15,940 bases of DNA from CAKPSH01 sp964634355 (GCA_964634355.1 CAZWIF010000027.1:1-15940); one strand, 5' to 3'; counted from the stretch's first letter, positions 1-8,321 are shown. Made by a program: numbers and translations. The notes: generated by a model from the sequence alone, not told the origin.

Positions 1-20
1 GGGCATAATACATCCCTACA
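1..20 (-). repeat. Degenerate GTAGGG palindromic repeat, copy A (window edge)
   Basis: Minus strand reads TGTAGGGATGTATTATGCCC, matching the head and the GCCC tail of the other copies, with a decayed stem. It lies just beyond the stop of the binding-protein gene and touches the window edge. Confidence 0.45.
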
Positions 21-37
21 AATTATAATCTTTCTCT

Positions 38-1090
38 CTATTTCACATTTTCTGCAAAACTATTATCTACAACCTCACTAAAAGATACTCTTTCATCTAA
101 TTGATCTGCCTGTTCCATTATTGTCTGTAATAAATCAAATCCACTTTCTGAAACTACTGGAGTCGTATTCCATGGGTCTATGTCAATATAATTTTGAACA
201 ACTCTTATCATCAAATCTTTATCAGTATCTGGGAAATAAGCTGAAATTGCATCTGCTATTTCTTCTGCTGAATGAGTTTGAACCCACGCTAATCCTTTAT
301 TTATAGCATTTGTAAATGATTGTATTACATCGTTATTTTTCTCAATATAGCTTGACGTAGCAAAATAAGTCGTGTATGTTACTTCATCTGTTTCTGCTCC
401 TAAAGAAGCTACAATGTATCCTGCATTTGCATTTTCAGTAGCTGATGCTGTTGGCTCAAACAGTGAAACATAATCTGCATTACCTGCTGAAAAAGCTCCT
501 GCCATTAAATCAAAACTTATACTTGTATCTAAAGTCACATCTTTTTCCACGTCTATTCCATTTTGTCTTAATACATATTGTAGAGTCATATTTGGAACTC
601 CACCAACTCTTCCTGGAATAATGACTGAACCTTTTACATCAGTCCATTTAAAATCATCATTTTGCTCTCTACTAACCAAGAAAGAACCATCTCTTTTGGT
701 TAATTGTGCAAAAACCTTTGGATAGTCTGTACTACCTTGATTATACACATAAATTGATGCCTCTGGACCTGCAAATCCAATGTCTACCTGATTTGACAGA
801 ACTGCTGTCATAACAGAATCAGCTCCTGAACCAGTCGTCAAATCAATTGTTAGTCCTTCTTCTTCAAAAAAGCCTTGACTTAGTGCAACATATTGCGGTG
901 CATAGAAAATAGAACGAGTAACCTCCATCACACTTATCTCTTTCAAGCTTTTCTCCCCAGCTTTATCATCAGTTACACTATCACCCATTTCAGTATTATT
1001 TCTAGGCGCAACTGCCCATCCTATAAAGAAGCCAATCACTCCTCCTAAAATTGCAACCAAAATCATTATTGCAATAATCTTCTTACTCAA
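38..1090 (-). CDS. ABC importer substrate-binding protein, NMT1/SsuA/ThiY-like
   Basis: Periplasmic-type binding protein, about 350 residues, of the NMT1/THI5-like family that serves importers for sulfonates, nitrate, thiamine precursors and similar small molecules. The start of the mature domain (FYAPQYVALSQGFFEEEGL, then a stretch ending in DIGFAGPE) is typical of this fold. It is the last gene after an ATPase and a permease, so it very probably delivers the ligand to them. The start codon is TTG (1090-1088), set by an AAAGGAGG Shine-Dalgarno at 1098-1105 with 7 bases spacing. Residues 5-27 are a strongly hydrophobic segment, but there is no lipobox cysteine. The protein therefore looks tethered by an uncleaved N-terminal anchor instead of a lipid, which is unusual for a Gram-positive binding protein. 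The ligand cannot be told from sequence. Confidence 0.85.
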   Translation of the reverse strand: MSKKIIAIMILVAILGGVIGFFIGWAVAPRNNTEMGDSVTDDKAGEKSLKEISVMEVTRSIFYAPQYVALSQGFFEEEGLTIDLTTGSGADSVMTAVLSNQVDIGFAGPEASIYVYNQGSTDYPKVFAQLTKRDGSFLVSREQNDDFKWTDVKGSVIIPGRVGGVPNMTLQYVLRQNGIDVEKDVTLDTSISFDLMAGAFSAGNADYVSLFEPTASATENANAGYIVASLGAETDEVTYTTYFATSSYIEKNNDVIQSFTNAINKGLAWVQTHSAEEIADAISAYFPDTDKDLMIRVVQNYIDIDPWNTTPVVSESGFDLLQTIMEQADQLDERVSFSEVVDNSFAENVK

Positions 1091-1170
1091 TTTAAAACCT
1101 CCTTTAAAAAACTTCTTTATATTTTATGCTTATGTCAAGAATGTGTGAGAATTTTGGAGATATTGTTTCA

Positions 1171-1196
1171 GGTCGCCGAAGACGGCGACCCCCTAC
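1171..1196 (-). repeat. GTAGGGG-headed palindromic repeat, copy B
   Basis: Minus strand begins GTAGGGG. The core 1171-1190 (GGTCGCCGAAGACGGCGACC on the plus strand) is an 8-bp perfect stem with an AAGA loop, strikingly GC-rich in an AT-rich region. It sits between the permease and binding-protein genes and contains the permease stop codon. It has no following U-run on the minus strand, so it is not a normal terminator. Confidence 0.75.
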
Positions 1197-1993
1197 TTTT
1201 CACGTAAAATAATTTTTTCTAATATCACAACACTTTGATACATTATTGCGGCCATTATGCCTAAAATAATTACACTAGTCATAACCAAATCTAATTGAAA
1301 TACTTGGCCACCATAGACAATTAAATATCCTAAACCTGCTTTTGATACTAAGAATTCTCCCGTTATTACTCCTACTAGTGAAAGACCTATATTTACTTTT
1401 AATGTATTAATAAAAGTAGATATATTACTTGGTATCACTATCTTTGTTAACAATTGTATTTTATTTGCATTAAAACTTCTAGCCATTTTTATTTTTTCTT
1501 TATCTGTATTTAAAAATCCATTAGACATGTCTAATATCGTTACAACCAACGAAACAGCGACAGCCATAACAATTATAGCTGGAGTGCCAGCTCCAACCCA
1601 GATAATTATTATTGGTCCCAATGCCGTCTTTGGTAAACTACTTAATACAACTAAAAAAGGCTCTAGCACCTTTGATAAAAATTCTGACCACCAAAGTAGT
1701 ATTGCAATTATTACACCAATAAGTGTTCCCACTATAAATCCTACTATAGTTTCATATGCAGTAACCCATAAATGCAACATTAAATCATTGTCTTTAATAT
1801 TTATAAAAGTTTTTAAAATTCTACTTGGACTACTAGTTATAAAACTGTTTATTACCTTTGTATCTGCTAATATCTCCCAAATTACAATAAATGCTACTAA
1901 TACAATAATTTGAGTAATTAATATTGTAATTTTATTAACTTTTATCTTTTTAAGATATTTTCTCCTATTTTCTGAAATATTTTTTTTATCCAT
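1193..1993 (-). CDS. ABC importer permease, SsuC/TauC-type
   Basis: Inner-membrane permease of 266 residues with several hydrophobic helices and the cytoplasmic EAA-like loop (around MARSFNANKIQLLTKIVIPS) that contacts the ATPase, as in the BPD_transp_1 family. By context it forms the channel of the importer with the neighbouring ATPase and binding protein. Its ATG (1993-1991) overlaps the end of the ATPase gene by 8 bases. An AAGGAG about 9 bases upstream, inside the ATPase gene, supports this start and suggests translational coupling. The stop codon TAG (1195-1193) lies inside the GTAGGGG head of a palindromic repeat, so the present C-terminus (ILREK) may have been set by insertion of that repeat. 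Substrate unknown. Confidence 0.88.
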   Translation of the reverse strand: MDKKNISENRRKYLKKIKVNKITILITQIIVLVAFIVIWEILADTKVINSFITSSPSRILKTFINIKDNDLMLHLWVTAYETIVGFIVGTLIGVIIAILLWWSEFLSKVLEPFLVVLSSLPKTALGPIIIIWVGAGTPAIIVMAVAVSLVVTILDMSNGFLNTDKEKIKMARSFNANKIQLLTKIVIPSNISTFINTLKVNIGLSLVGVITGEFLVSKAGLGYLIVYGGQVFQLDLVMTSVIILGIMAAIMYQSVVILEKIILREK

Positions 1994-2756
1994 TTATATC
2001 CAACTCCTTCCATAAGGTGTTAAAGTACTTACTAAATTCTGGTCTCTCCCTACAGTTAATCGGAGTTCTATTATCCATATCAAACTTAATTTCATGTATA
2101 TTTTTAATTTTAGCAGGTCTTTTTGTTAAAACCACTACTCTATCAGATAAACTTACACTTTCAGATATATCATGAGTTACTATTAGTGCGGTTATTTCTT
2201 CCTGTCTTAAAATGTTATATACATCTTTTGTTACCATTATTCTAGTCTGATAATCTAACGCCGAAAAAGCCTCATCTAGTAATAATATTTTTGGTTTAAT
2301 TGCCAAAGTCCTTATAAGTGCTACTCTCTGCCTCATTCCTCCTGATAATTGTATTGGATATTTATTTTTAAACTCATACAAGTGATATTTTTTTAACAAA
2401 TTATTTACATACTCTTCATTTTCATTTGTTTTTATTCCCCTTATTTCTAAACCTAAAACTACATTATTATATATAGTTCTCCATTCTAGTAGACTATCTT
2501 TTTGCAACATATATCCTATTTCACTAGATATACCTTTTATTTCTTTCCCTTCTAAGTAAATCTCTCCTGTATCCTTTTCCTCCAATCCTGCAATAATAGA
2601 AAGAAGAGTTGATTTACCGCATCCACTTGGACCTATAATGCTTACAAACTCTCCTTTTCTTACATCTAAACTAATATTATCTAATGCCTTTGTTTCTCCA
2701 TTTTTTGCTTGATATGTCTTATTTATGTTTTTTATACTTAATATATTCTCACTCAT
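1986..2756 (-). CDS. ABC importer ATP-binding protein, SsuB/TauB-type
   Basis: ATPase subunit of 256 residues that powers the importer on the cytoplasmic face. All nucleotide-binding motifs are present: Walker A GPSGCGKST (42-50), Q-loop glutamine about 85 followed by LLEWRT (as in nitrate/sulfonate/taurine importers), signature LSGGMRQ (137-143), Walker B ILLLDE (157-162) and the switch histidine in VTHD (about 195). The ATG has an AAAGGAGG (2763-2770) 6 bases upstream. It is the first gene of the importer operon and ends inside the start of the permease gene. No TPP or other riboswitch is seen upstream, so the substrate cannot be assigned from regulation. Confidence 0.93.
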   Translation of the reverse strand: MSENILSIKNINKTYQAKNGETKALDNISLDVRKGEFVSIIGPSGCGKSTLLSIIAGLEEKDTGEIYLEGKEIKGISSEIGYMLQKDSLLEWRTIYNNVVLGLEIRGIKTNENEEYVNNLLKKYHLYEFKNKYPIQLSGGMRQRVALIRTLAIKPKILLLDEAFSALDYQTRIMVTKDVYNILRQEEITALIVTHDISESVSLSDRVVVLTKRPAKIKNIHEIKFDMDNRTPINCRERPEFSKYFNTLWKELDING

Positions 2757-2786
2757 CTAATGCCTCCTTTATTTCGACTTTATACT

Positions 2787-2792
2787 ATTATA
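2787..2792 (-). promoter_or_regulatory. -10 element of the ABC importer operon
   Basis: A perfect TATAAT reads on the minus strand between the cohesin-like gene and the ATPase gene, about 30 bases before the ATPase start. A -35 match is poor (GTCTCA at 18 bases, or TTGTCT at 20 bases), so strength is uncertain. It suggests the importer can be transcribed separately from the surface-protein cassette. Confidence 0.4.
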
Positions 2793-2819
2793 TTCGGCAT
2801 ATTATGAAAATGAGACAAA

Positions 2820-4037
2820 TTATAATTTTTTCTTCTTATATATTATTATACCCACAATTGCAATACACACTAATACAATAACACAAGCAATTATTTTTAA
2901 TACAATTTGTTCACTTCTTTCTTGATTTTCCTCTTGTTCTTTGTCTTTCTGCTCTTCCAAGATTTCAGCTAATCTCTCTAACTGTTTTTCTTCCTCTATG
3001 TCATGTTGTAATTCTTCTTCTTCACTTCTTCTGTGGGCTATTAATTCATATTTCTTAATAGTTATACCATCCTCTGCCAATACATTTATTAAAATTGTAT
3101 TATCTCCTATTTCCATTTTATTACTTCCGGTTATAGTTACCGTAGCTTGCTGACTCTCAGGGACTGCTAGAAGGTCTATACTCTCCGCCTCATAAGCTAT
3201 CTCCACTTGATATCTTGTAACATTATTATCAAATTCGGGAATTAAATCCCCTTGCCTTACTGCAAGATTTTCTAAATTTGCATTTGCCTTTTGAACATCG
3301 GTAGTTCTTGTAACATATATTGTATATACATCTTCATTACTTTTATCTTCAGAAAGTATATTAATATTAATCGTATTTTTACCCATAACTAAATTTTTGT
3401 TTCCTGCCACTATCACAGTTGCATTTTGATTTTCTGGAATAGCTGTCACTTCTAAACTATCAATTGAACTATCTGCAATAAAGTAATATTCTTTTATATT
3501 CTTTTGAAAATCTGGGCTAATTCCTTCTTCATTTATTCTTAAAACACTTAAACTTGCATCATTTGCTGATACTATATTTGCCTCTTGAACATTATCATAT
3601 GTTTCCATTTCTTTTCTTATTTGAATTGTCAAAATGCTGTTGTCAATTTTTACTTCTTCTCCATTTGAGTTATAAAATTCTCCTGTGACCACTATCTCTG
3701 CCATTCCATTTTGTATTCCATAAAAAACAAAATCCCCTATCTCCAAAGTATCAACATTTCTACCATTATCACTTATCCATGTATATAAAACTCTATTATT
3801 AGAATAATTAGAATTTTCTGGACCACTTAAATATTCTAACTTGGCTGTATTCCAATATATTTCTAAAGTCAATGCAGCAATGTTAGTATTACTGATTTTA
3901 ATTGTAACTACGATATTATCTTCCTGTTCAATTTCCTCTTTATCTGACACTATTGCCATCTCTGACTGTGCCAGGCAAATACTCGTAATGGCAGTTAAAA
4001 CTGCTATGATAATAAATGCACTTATAAAATGTTTCAT
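2820..4037 (-). CDS. Secreted cohesin-like protein with two cadherin-like domains and C-terminal membrane anchor
   Basis: Extracellular protein of 405 residues. In order: signal peptide (about 1-23, probable SPase I site after ICLA); a beta-rich cohesin-like domain (about 25-142) with a typical SNTNIAALTLEIYWNTAKLEY segment; two tandem cadherin-like beta-sandwich repeats (about 160-244 and 252-336), each with the pattern F..NI.EY..., then PENQNATV or PESQQATV, and ending in a Tyr-rich strand; a Glu-rich, probably coiled-coil segment (338-377); a transmembrane helix (378-400) and a KKKKL tail. It should therefore face outward on the membrane with a charged stalk. It follows a dockerin-bearing wall hydrolase, which makes a docking role plausible, but the cohesin assignment is by fold pattern only. 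Start ATG at 4037 has GAAAGGA about 11 bases upstream. Confidence 0.75.
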   Translation of the reverse strand: MKHFISAFIIIAVLTAITSICLAQSEMAIVSDKEEIEQEDNIVVTIKISNTNIAALTLEIYWNTAKLEYLSGPENSNYSNNRVLYTWISDNGRNVDTLEIGDFVFYGIQNGMAEIVVTGEFYNSNGEEVKIDNSILTIQIRKEMETYDNVQEANIVSANDASLSVLRINEEGISPDFQKNIKEYYFIADSSIDSLEVTAIPENQNATVIVAGNKNLVMGKNTININILSEDKSNEDVYTIYVTRTTDVQKANANLENLAVRQGDLIPEFDNNVTRYQVEIAYEAESIDLLAVPESQQATVTITGSNKMEIGDNTILINVLAEDGITIKKYELIAHRRSEEEELQHDIEEEKQLERLAEILEEQKDKEQEENQERSEQIVLKIIACVIVLVCIAIVGIIIYKKKKL

Positions 4038-4103
4038 ATTAATTCTTTTCCTTTCTCAGTTTTATACATCTATATAAATTATTATTTAATATGTGAGTGG
4101 TTG

Positions 4104-4135
4104 AAATGAGATATGAAAATTCTCACATCTCATTT
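4104..4135 (-). terminator. Hairpin after the glucosaminidase gene
   Basis: Arms 4104-4116 and 4123-4135 pair over 13 bp on the minus-strand RNA (one G-U pair) around a 6-base loop, just beyond the stop of the glucosaminidase gene. The U-run is short on the minus strand (UUU, within the stem). The plus-strand version has a better T tract (TTTTT) but one mismatch. Probably a partial terminator or an mRNA 3-prime stabiliser between two surface-protein genes. Confidence 0.45.
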
Positions 4136-4143
4136 TTAACGTA

Positions 4144-6396
4144 TCATTTCTGTTCTATCAATTGTATTTCCAATATATGCCTCTGTATTAATAGTGAATC
4201 TATAGAAGATGGATTATTACCATTCCTATTAATATTCCCTGCCTTCAAAAAAACACCGCTCAACTTTTCTATTTCCAGTATATGCCTTTGTAGCACTAAT
4301 AAGTCCACACTATTTATCTTTCCATCTCCATTTACATCTCCATAAATAATCACATGATACATCATTTTAATAATATCATCTTCATCAACTATAACTATAG
4401 CACTTCCTGTTCCAATCCTCTGGTCATCTGTTAATTCACTACCATTTTTGTCATATACTCTAATTGAATAAGCTGTACTTATCTTATCCTTAACATCACT
4501 AACTTTAATATTTTGTATATCCCATCCTGTTATTTCATTATTTTCAACTTTTAAACTCTCTTCAAATTGAATCTCATCCTCTCCTAATTTTGCAAGTACT
4601 GTCACTTTAATTTTCCTTGTTATACTTGACTCTTCAGTAGTAACAATTATTTTGGTCTCTCCTTCTTTAATTGCCATTATACTTCCAATATCATCAACTT
4701 TAGCAACTTCACTATCTTCTGAAATATATACTACATTTTTATTATTAGCATCAGCGGGAAATATAATAGGTGTGACTAAAAACTGTTCTCCCACCTGTAA
4801 TACCAAATCATCTACATTTAACAGCATATCTGTCACAGTTGAATATATCTGTATCTTTAATTGGCTAGAAACATCATTCGCCTTTGCTTTAGCTGTAATT
4901 GTAGTACTTCCTGATTTTAAAGCCAATATATTTCCATCAGTATCCACAGTAGCCACTTCCTCATCACTAGAACTAAACTCTATTTCATTGTCTCTTGCAT
5001 CTTCTGGCAAAATCTCAACATTTATCTTCTGACTTTCTCCTTTATTCATAATTAAACTATCTACTGATAATTTAATTTCTTCAATCTTTGCCTCAGGTAC
5101 TTCCTCTAAATAACTTTGAAAAGCATACCCAACAATGCCACTTGGTAGAACCACTTTATCCCACAATTCTCCTGATTGTTTTCCCTTAGCTATCCTTGTC
5201 ATTATTACAGAGCTATCCACTTGTGTTAATACTTCATAAGAAGTTGACGGACCTGTTCTTATATTTAAAGTAGTAGTAACATTTGCATATACCTTCGTAT
5301 TATCCTCATCAAAATCACTATCTAAGATATTTAAATTTTCCACTCGTGTTTCAGACATATTATCATAAACAGGTATAATAAAAGTCATACTGCTGTCTAG
5401 AATTCCTGTATTTGAATAACCACTATATATTGACTTTGACTCACTATATGGAGCCAAAACATTAGTCATATACTGGTGCCAAAACAATTCTCCACTACCT
5501 GTATCCACAACTTGAAACTTTTGCAAATACAAAGTATCTTGTCCTACATTAATATAACTAGAGCCAATAAAAATAGCTCCACCTGTTATTGCTCTTTCCT
5601 TTGTATTCCATGGAATTAGATATTTCTGTTTTACCGCTTCGCTTGCACCCTTTCCATCTTTTGCATATTGTAATCCATTTTTTATCGCTCCCATTTCCTC
5701 TGAAGAACTTGTTGCACCTATATTATAGAAATTATATAATCCTTCATACCCTTCAACTGTTCCAGAAATTGAAGAATGACTTAAAAACGGACCAACTTCT
5801 TGTTTTATTCTAGAAGCTAAATGATAAGAACTTACTCCTGCAGTTTGTCCTGCTGATAAAATCAATTCTGAATATTTACTTGATGTAGTCACATTCTCAC
5901 CTGAATTAGTAAGATACTCTACTATTGTATTATAAAATTCGGTTCCATATAATATTTTTTCAACTCCATCTAAATTGTTCGTTTTCTCATCATAAGACAA
6001 TGCCTCAAACTGGAATATTCTCACTTCATTTAAGAAATTTCGTGGATCCATTGTATATTGTAAAGCCATTCGTGAACAATCTACCCAACCCAAGTCTACC
6101 TCGACATTATACTCTCCCTCATTCGTATTTTTCCATTTATCAGAATATGATTTAGGTACTAAATTCTTCCCAAAAACATTTTCATTATTAATAACATACT
6201 CCCAATCTAAATTAGTATATAATGCTATAAATCTCCAATTTGAATGATTTTTCTGTAATTCTAATAAATATGGTTGATAACTCTCTGGAAAATTCTCTAT
6301 CCCCTCCTTCAGTTCTACACCGTAATTTACATCAAAAAATTGGAATGTAAAAAGAATTCCTAACATGATTAAAACAATTTTTAAATATTTCTTCAT
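4144..6396 (-). CDS. Secreted beta-N-acetylglucosaminidase (GH73-type) with SH3, Big_2 x2 and dockerin
   Basis: Wall hydrolase of 750 residues predicted to cut the glycan chains of peptidoglycan outside the cell. Domains in order: hydrophobic signal (about 1-21); a clostridial glucosaminidase region (about 30-340) with FPESYQPYLLELQKNHSNW and MDPRNFLNE hallmarks and a candidate catalytic Glu200 in RIKQEVG; bacterial SH3 domain (about 367-433, LNIRTGPSTSYEVL); two Big_2 immunoglobulin-like domains (about 439-520 and 521-602); a short beta domain (about 605-685); and a C-terminal dockerin (about 685-745). The first dockerin calcium loop is canonical (DVNGDGKINSVD, 687-698). The second (721-733) has Asn for Asp and one extra residue. 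Start ATG at 6396 has AGAGG 8 bases upstream and sits 25 bases after the sortase stop, suggesting an operon. Confidence 0.9.
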   Translation of the reverse strand: MKKYLKIVLIMLGILFTFQFFDVNYGVELKEGIENFPESYQPYLLELQKNHSNWRFIALYTNLDWEYVINNENVFGKNLVPKSYSDKWKNTNEGEYNVEVDLGWVDCSRMALQYTMDPRNFLNEVRIFQFEALSYDEKTNNLDGVEKILYGTEFYNTIVEYLTNSGENVTTSSKYSELILSAGQTAGVSSYHLASRIKQEVGPFLSHSSISGTVEGYEGLYNFYNIGATSSSEEMGAIKNGLQYAKDGKGASEAVKQKYLIPWNTKERAITGGAIFIGSSYINVGQDTLYLQKFQVVDTGSGELFWHQYMTNVLAPYSESKSIYSGYSNTGILDSSMTFIIPVYDNMSETRVENLNILDSDFDEDNTKVYANVTTTLNIRTGPSTSYEVLTQVDSSVIMTRIAKGKQSGELWDKVVLPSGIVGYAFQSYLEEVPEAKIEEIKLSVDSLIMNKGESQKINVEILPEDARDNEIEFSSSDEEVATVDTDGNILALKSGSTTITAKAKANDVSSQLKIQIYSTVTDMLLNVDDLVLQVGEQFLVTPIIFPADANNKNVVYISEDSEVAKVDDIGSIMAIKEGETKIIVTTEESSITRKIKVTVLAKLGEDEIQFEESLKVENNEITGWDIQNIKVSDVKDKISTAYSIRVYDKNGSELTDDQRIGTGSAIVIVDEDDIIKMMYHVIIYGDVNGDGKINSVDLLVLQRHILEIEKLSGVFLKAGNINRNGNNPSSIDSLLIQRHILEIQLIEQK

Positions 6397-6421
6397 ACTT
6401 CTAACCTCTAACTTTTAATTT

Positions 6422-7033
6422 CTAATCTCTAGCCTTAACAATCAACCTGTTTTTGGAATAATTTGTACAAGTAATTAATGTGACTATTTTTTCTCCATTT
6501 GTATCTTGCTCTATTGGTTCTGTATTTTCAGGTTTTACTTTATAAATATCATATATAGTATAAGTACATGTTCCATTTTTATTATCAGTTAAATAAATTT
6601 CATCTCCAATTTCTAAATTAATTAAATGATTAAACATTCCCTCTTTATTATGCCCAGCTATACAAAAATTTCCAATTTCATTAGGTTCTGGGCCCCAAAA
6701 CTTAATAGCAGAAATTTTCATAGCCTCTACCGAATAATCTGAAAAAACATACAGTTTTAAATTTATTATTGGTATTTCTAATTTTGCACACACATTATAC
6801 CCTTCATACATTTCTTCTATCAAAGAAAGACTTTGTGTTTCTTCTTTAACTTCCTCTGTACTATCTCTTACATCTTCTAATGTGTCAGCTATGACCTCAT
6901 CTTTACCTATAAATCTAATTTTTCTCTCTTTATAAATCCCATATCCCGTATAAATTAGTATACAAAATATAATAACCAATATTATTCGTCTAACATTTTT
7001 TTTCTTTCTATTTCTTTTTTCTCTCCTTTTCAT
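6422..7033 (-). CDS. Sortase (cysteine transpeptidase)
   Basis: Membrane-bound transpeptidase of 203 residues that joins LPXTG-type proteins to the cell envelope. It has a basic cytoplasmic N-terminus, one signal-anchor helix (about 16-34), then an extracellular sortase fold. Catalytic residues are visible: His128 in IAGHNK, Cys189 in TLITCT and Arg196 in NYSKNRLIVKA. The frame is open back to 7075, but the ATG at 7033 has GAGAGG (7041-7046) 7 bases upstream, so I chose it. An ATG at 7039 is only one base from that site. The class (B, D or other) cannot be settled by eye. It follows directly a gene for an LPKTG protein, its obvious substrate, and precedes the dockerin glucosaminidase. Confidence 0.9.
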   Translation of the reverse strand: MKRREKRNRKKKNVRRIILVIIFCILIYTGYGIYKERKIRFIGKDEVIADTLEDVRDSTEEVKEETQSLSLIEEMYEGYNVCAKLEIPIINLKLYVFSDYSVEAMKISAIKFWGPEPNEIGNFCIAGHNKEGMFNHLINLEIGDEIYLTDNKNGTCTYTIYDIYKVKPENTEPIEQDTNGEKIVTLITCTNYSKNRLIVKARD

Positions 7034-7085
7034 TTTCATACCTCTCATTATGTAATTATTTAAATTTGCTATCAATGTTTTTCAT

Positions 7086-7109
7086 GGGCACGGTACACCG
7101 TGCCCCTAC
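7086..7109 (-). repeat. GTAGGGG-headed palindromic repeat, copy C
   Basis: Minus strand reads GTAGGGGCACGG then TGTACCGTGCCC. Arms 7086-7094 and 7097-7105 (GGGCACGGT and ACCGTGCCC) are perfectly complementary. It is far richer in GC than its surroundings and lies between the LPKTG gene and the sortase gene. Same head and layout as the elements near 1-20, 1171-1196 and 11408-11431. Confidence 0.75.
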
Positions 7110-7167
7110 ATATAAAAAGATATATATTTAAAATAATGTTATTTTATATTAATTATAAATAATTTAT

Positions 7168-8220
7168 TTAATCCTTTCTTTTTAATGCAACATAAGCAAT
7201 TGCCAACACAACTATTATTGGTATTATAGCAAGATATACTGTATTACCTGTTTTTGGTAAAGTTGTAGGTTCTTCAGTAGTTTCTGTTGTTACATTATTA
7301 TCATTTTCTGTTTTATCATTATCTGTCTCACCTGTTGTTGGTGGAACTGTCGTATCTGTATCTGGATTAGTAGTTGCAACTTCTTTTACTGTAATCGAAA
7401 AAGTCTCACTTGCAATCACACTATCTGAATCATCTCTATCAACTATTTTTAATGTAATAGAATAATCTCCTATTCCAGTAAAAAGACCTCTTACAGCTAA
7501 TTCCTTTACCACATCTTGTCCACCTAAAGAATCTCCTGAAGCGTCTCCCCAGCCGCTTTCTATAATGTCATGCTCAAGTCCTTCACTATCTGTAGCAAGA
7601 AGCTTCACATCTTCTCCTGTTGGAGTTACTGCTTCTGCAATAATCCTTGTGTGTTCATAATTTTTTCCCATTGCCGATGATATTACAATTTGCATATCCT
7701 TTTCTTCATTTTTTATAATATCTCCTGTATAATTAAGCTCAATTTTGTAATCAATATAAACAGGCTCAACTATTATATCCTTTAAAATTGGAGTTGTAAT
7801 ATCATCATACGTAACAGAAGCGTCTGGATTTGCCAATCCCTCTGCTGTTATACTAAATTCTGTTGGATTTGATGTTGTTATTCCCTGTTTTGCTTTAAAT
7901 GTAACAGACATAGTAGTTCGTGGGCTTGAACCTCCAGTTTGGTCATAGAAATATACCCTTACCTTTGTTCCTGTATCATTTGCAGTACCACCTTCTGATG
8001 ATACATACTCAAACAAATTATTATCATATGCAACATCTATTGTGTATGCACCTAAATCTGCTCCAAAGTCTATCGTGACAGTCACAGTCTCTCCTGGATG
8101 TACAGTAGTTTTATCTGTTGTAATATTAATTGTATCTAAAGTTGCAGCATATACTTTTGCCGAAAACATCAACAAAAATAAAACAAGAAAGACTGTAACT
8201 AATCTTACTATTTTTTTCAT
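7168..8220 (-). CDS. LPXTG-anchored cohesin-like surface protein
   Basis: Secreted, wall-anchored protein of 350 residues. Signal peptide (1-25, cleavage after KVYA); cohesin-like domain (about 27-150) with features such as HPGETVTVTIDFGADLGAYTI and a YDNNLFEYVS segment; a second beta-sandwich, Ig-like region (about 155-280); a Thr/Pro/Asp-rich wall-spanning linker (281-320); and a complete sorting signal LPKTG (321-325), hydrophobic helix and KRKD tail. The next gene downstream is a sortase, which should cut between Thr and Gly and link it to peptidoglycan. It could be the wall-side docking partner for the dockerin of the glucosaminidase. Start ATG at 8220 has AAGGAGG (8230-8236) 9 bases upstream. 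No convincing -35/-10 pair is seen before it. An inverted repeat (8294-8300 / 8312-8318, TTGGAAA) lies in the upstream region. Confidence 0.85.
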   Translation of the reverse strand: MKKIVRLVTVFLVLFLLMFSAKVYAATLDTINITTDKTTVHPGETVTVTIDFGADLGAYTIDVAYDNNLFEYVSSEGGTANDTGTKVRVYFYDQTGGSSPRTTMSVTFKAKQGITTSNPTEFSITAEGLANPDASVTYDDITTPILKDIIVEPVYIDYKIELNYTGDIIKNEEKDMQIVISSAMGKNYEHTRIIAEAVTPTGEDVKLLATDSEGLEHDIIESGWGDASGDSLGGQDVVKELAVRGLFTGIGDYSITLKIVDRDDSDSVIASETFSITVKEVATTNPDTDTTVPPTTGETDNDKTENDNNVTTETTEEPTTLPKTGNTVYLAIIPIIVVLAIAYVALKRKD

Positions 8221-8321
8221 AAAAAGTTTCCTCCTTTTTTTCGTTTTATAGTAATATTATTTCACTCTTTCTTGTTTTTACTTTAGAAACATTTTGGAAA
8301 GTAAGAAAATTTTTCCAATTT

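Noticed and set aside
2757..2819. TPP riboswitch before the ABC importer, which would indicate a thiamine-precursor transporter
   Set aside because: The gap is only about 63 bases and lacks the CUGAGA-type core, so the ligand stays open.
7130..7145. AAAATAA/TTATTTT inverted repeat as a terminator of the LPKTG gene
   Set aside because: The stem is only A-T pairs and without a proper U-run. Such repeats are expected by chance in this AT-rich gap.
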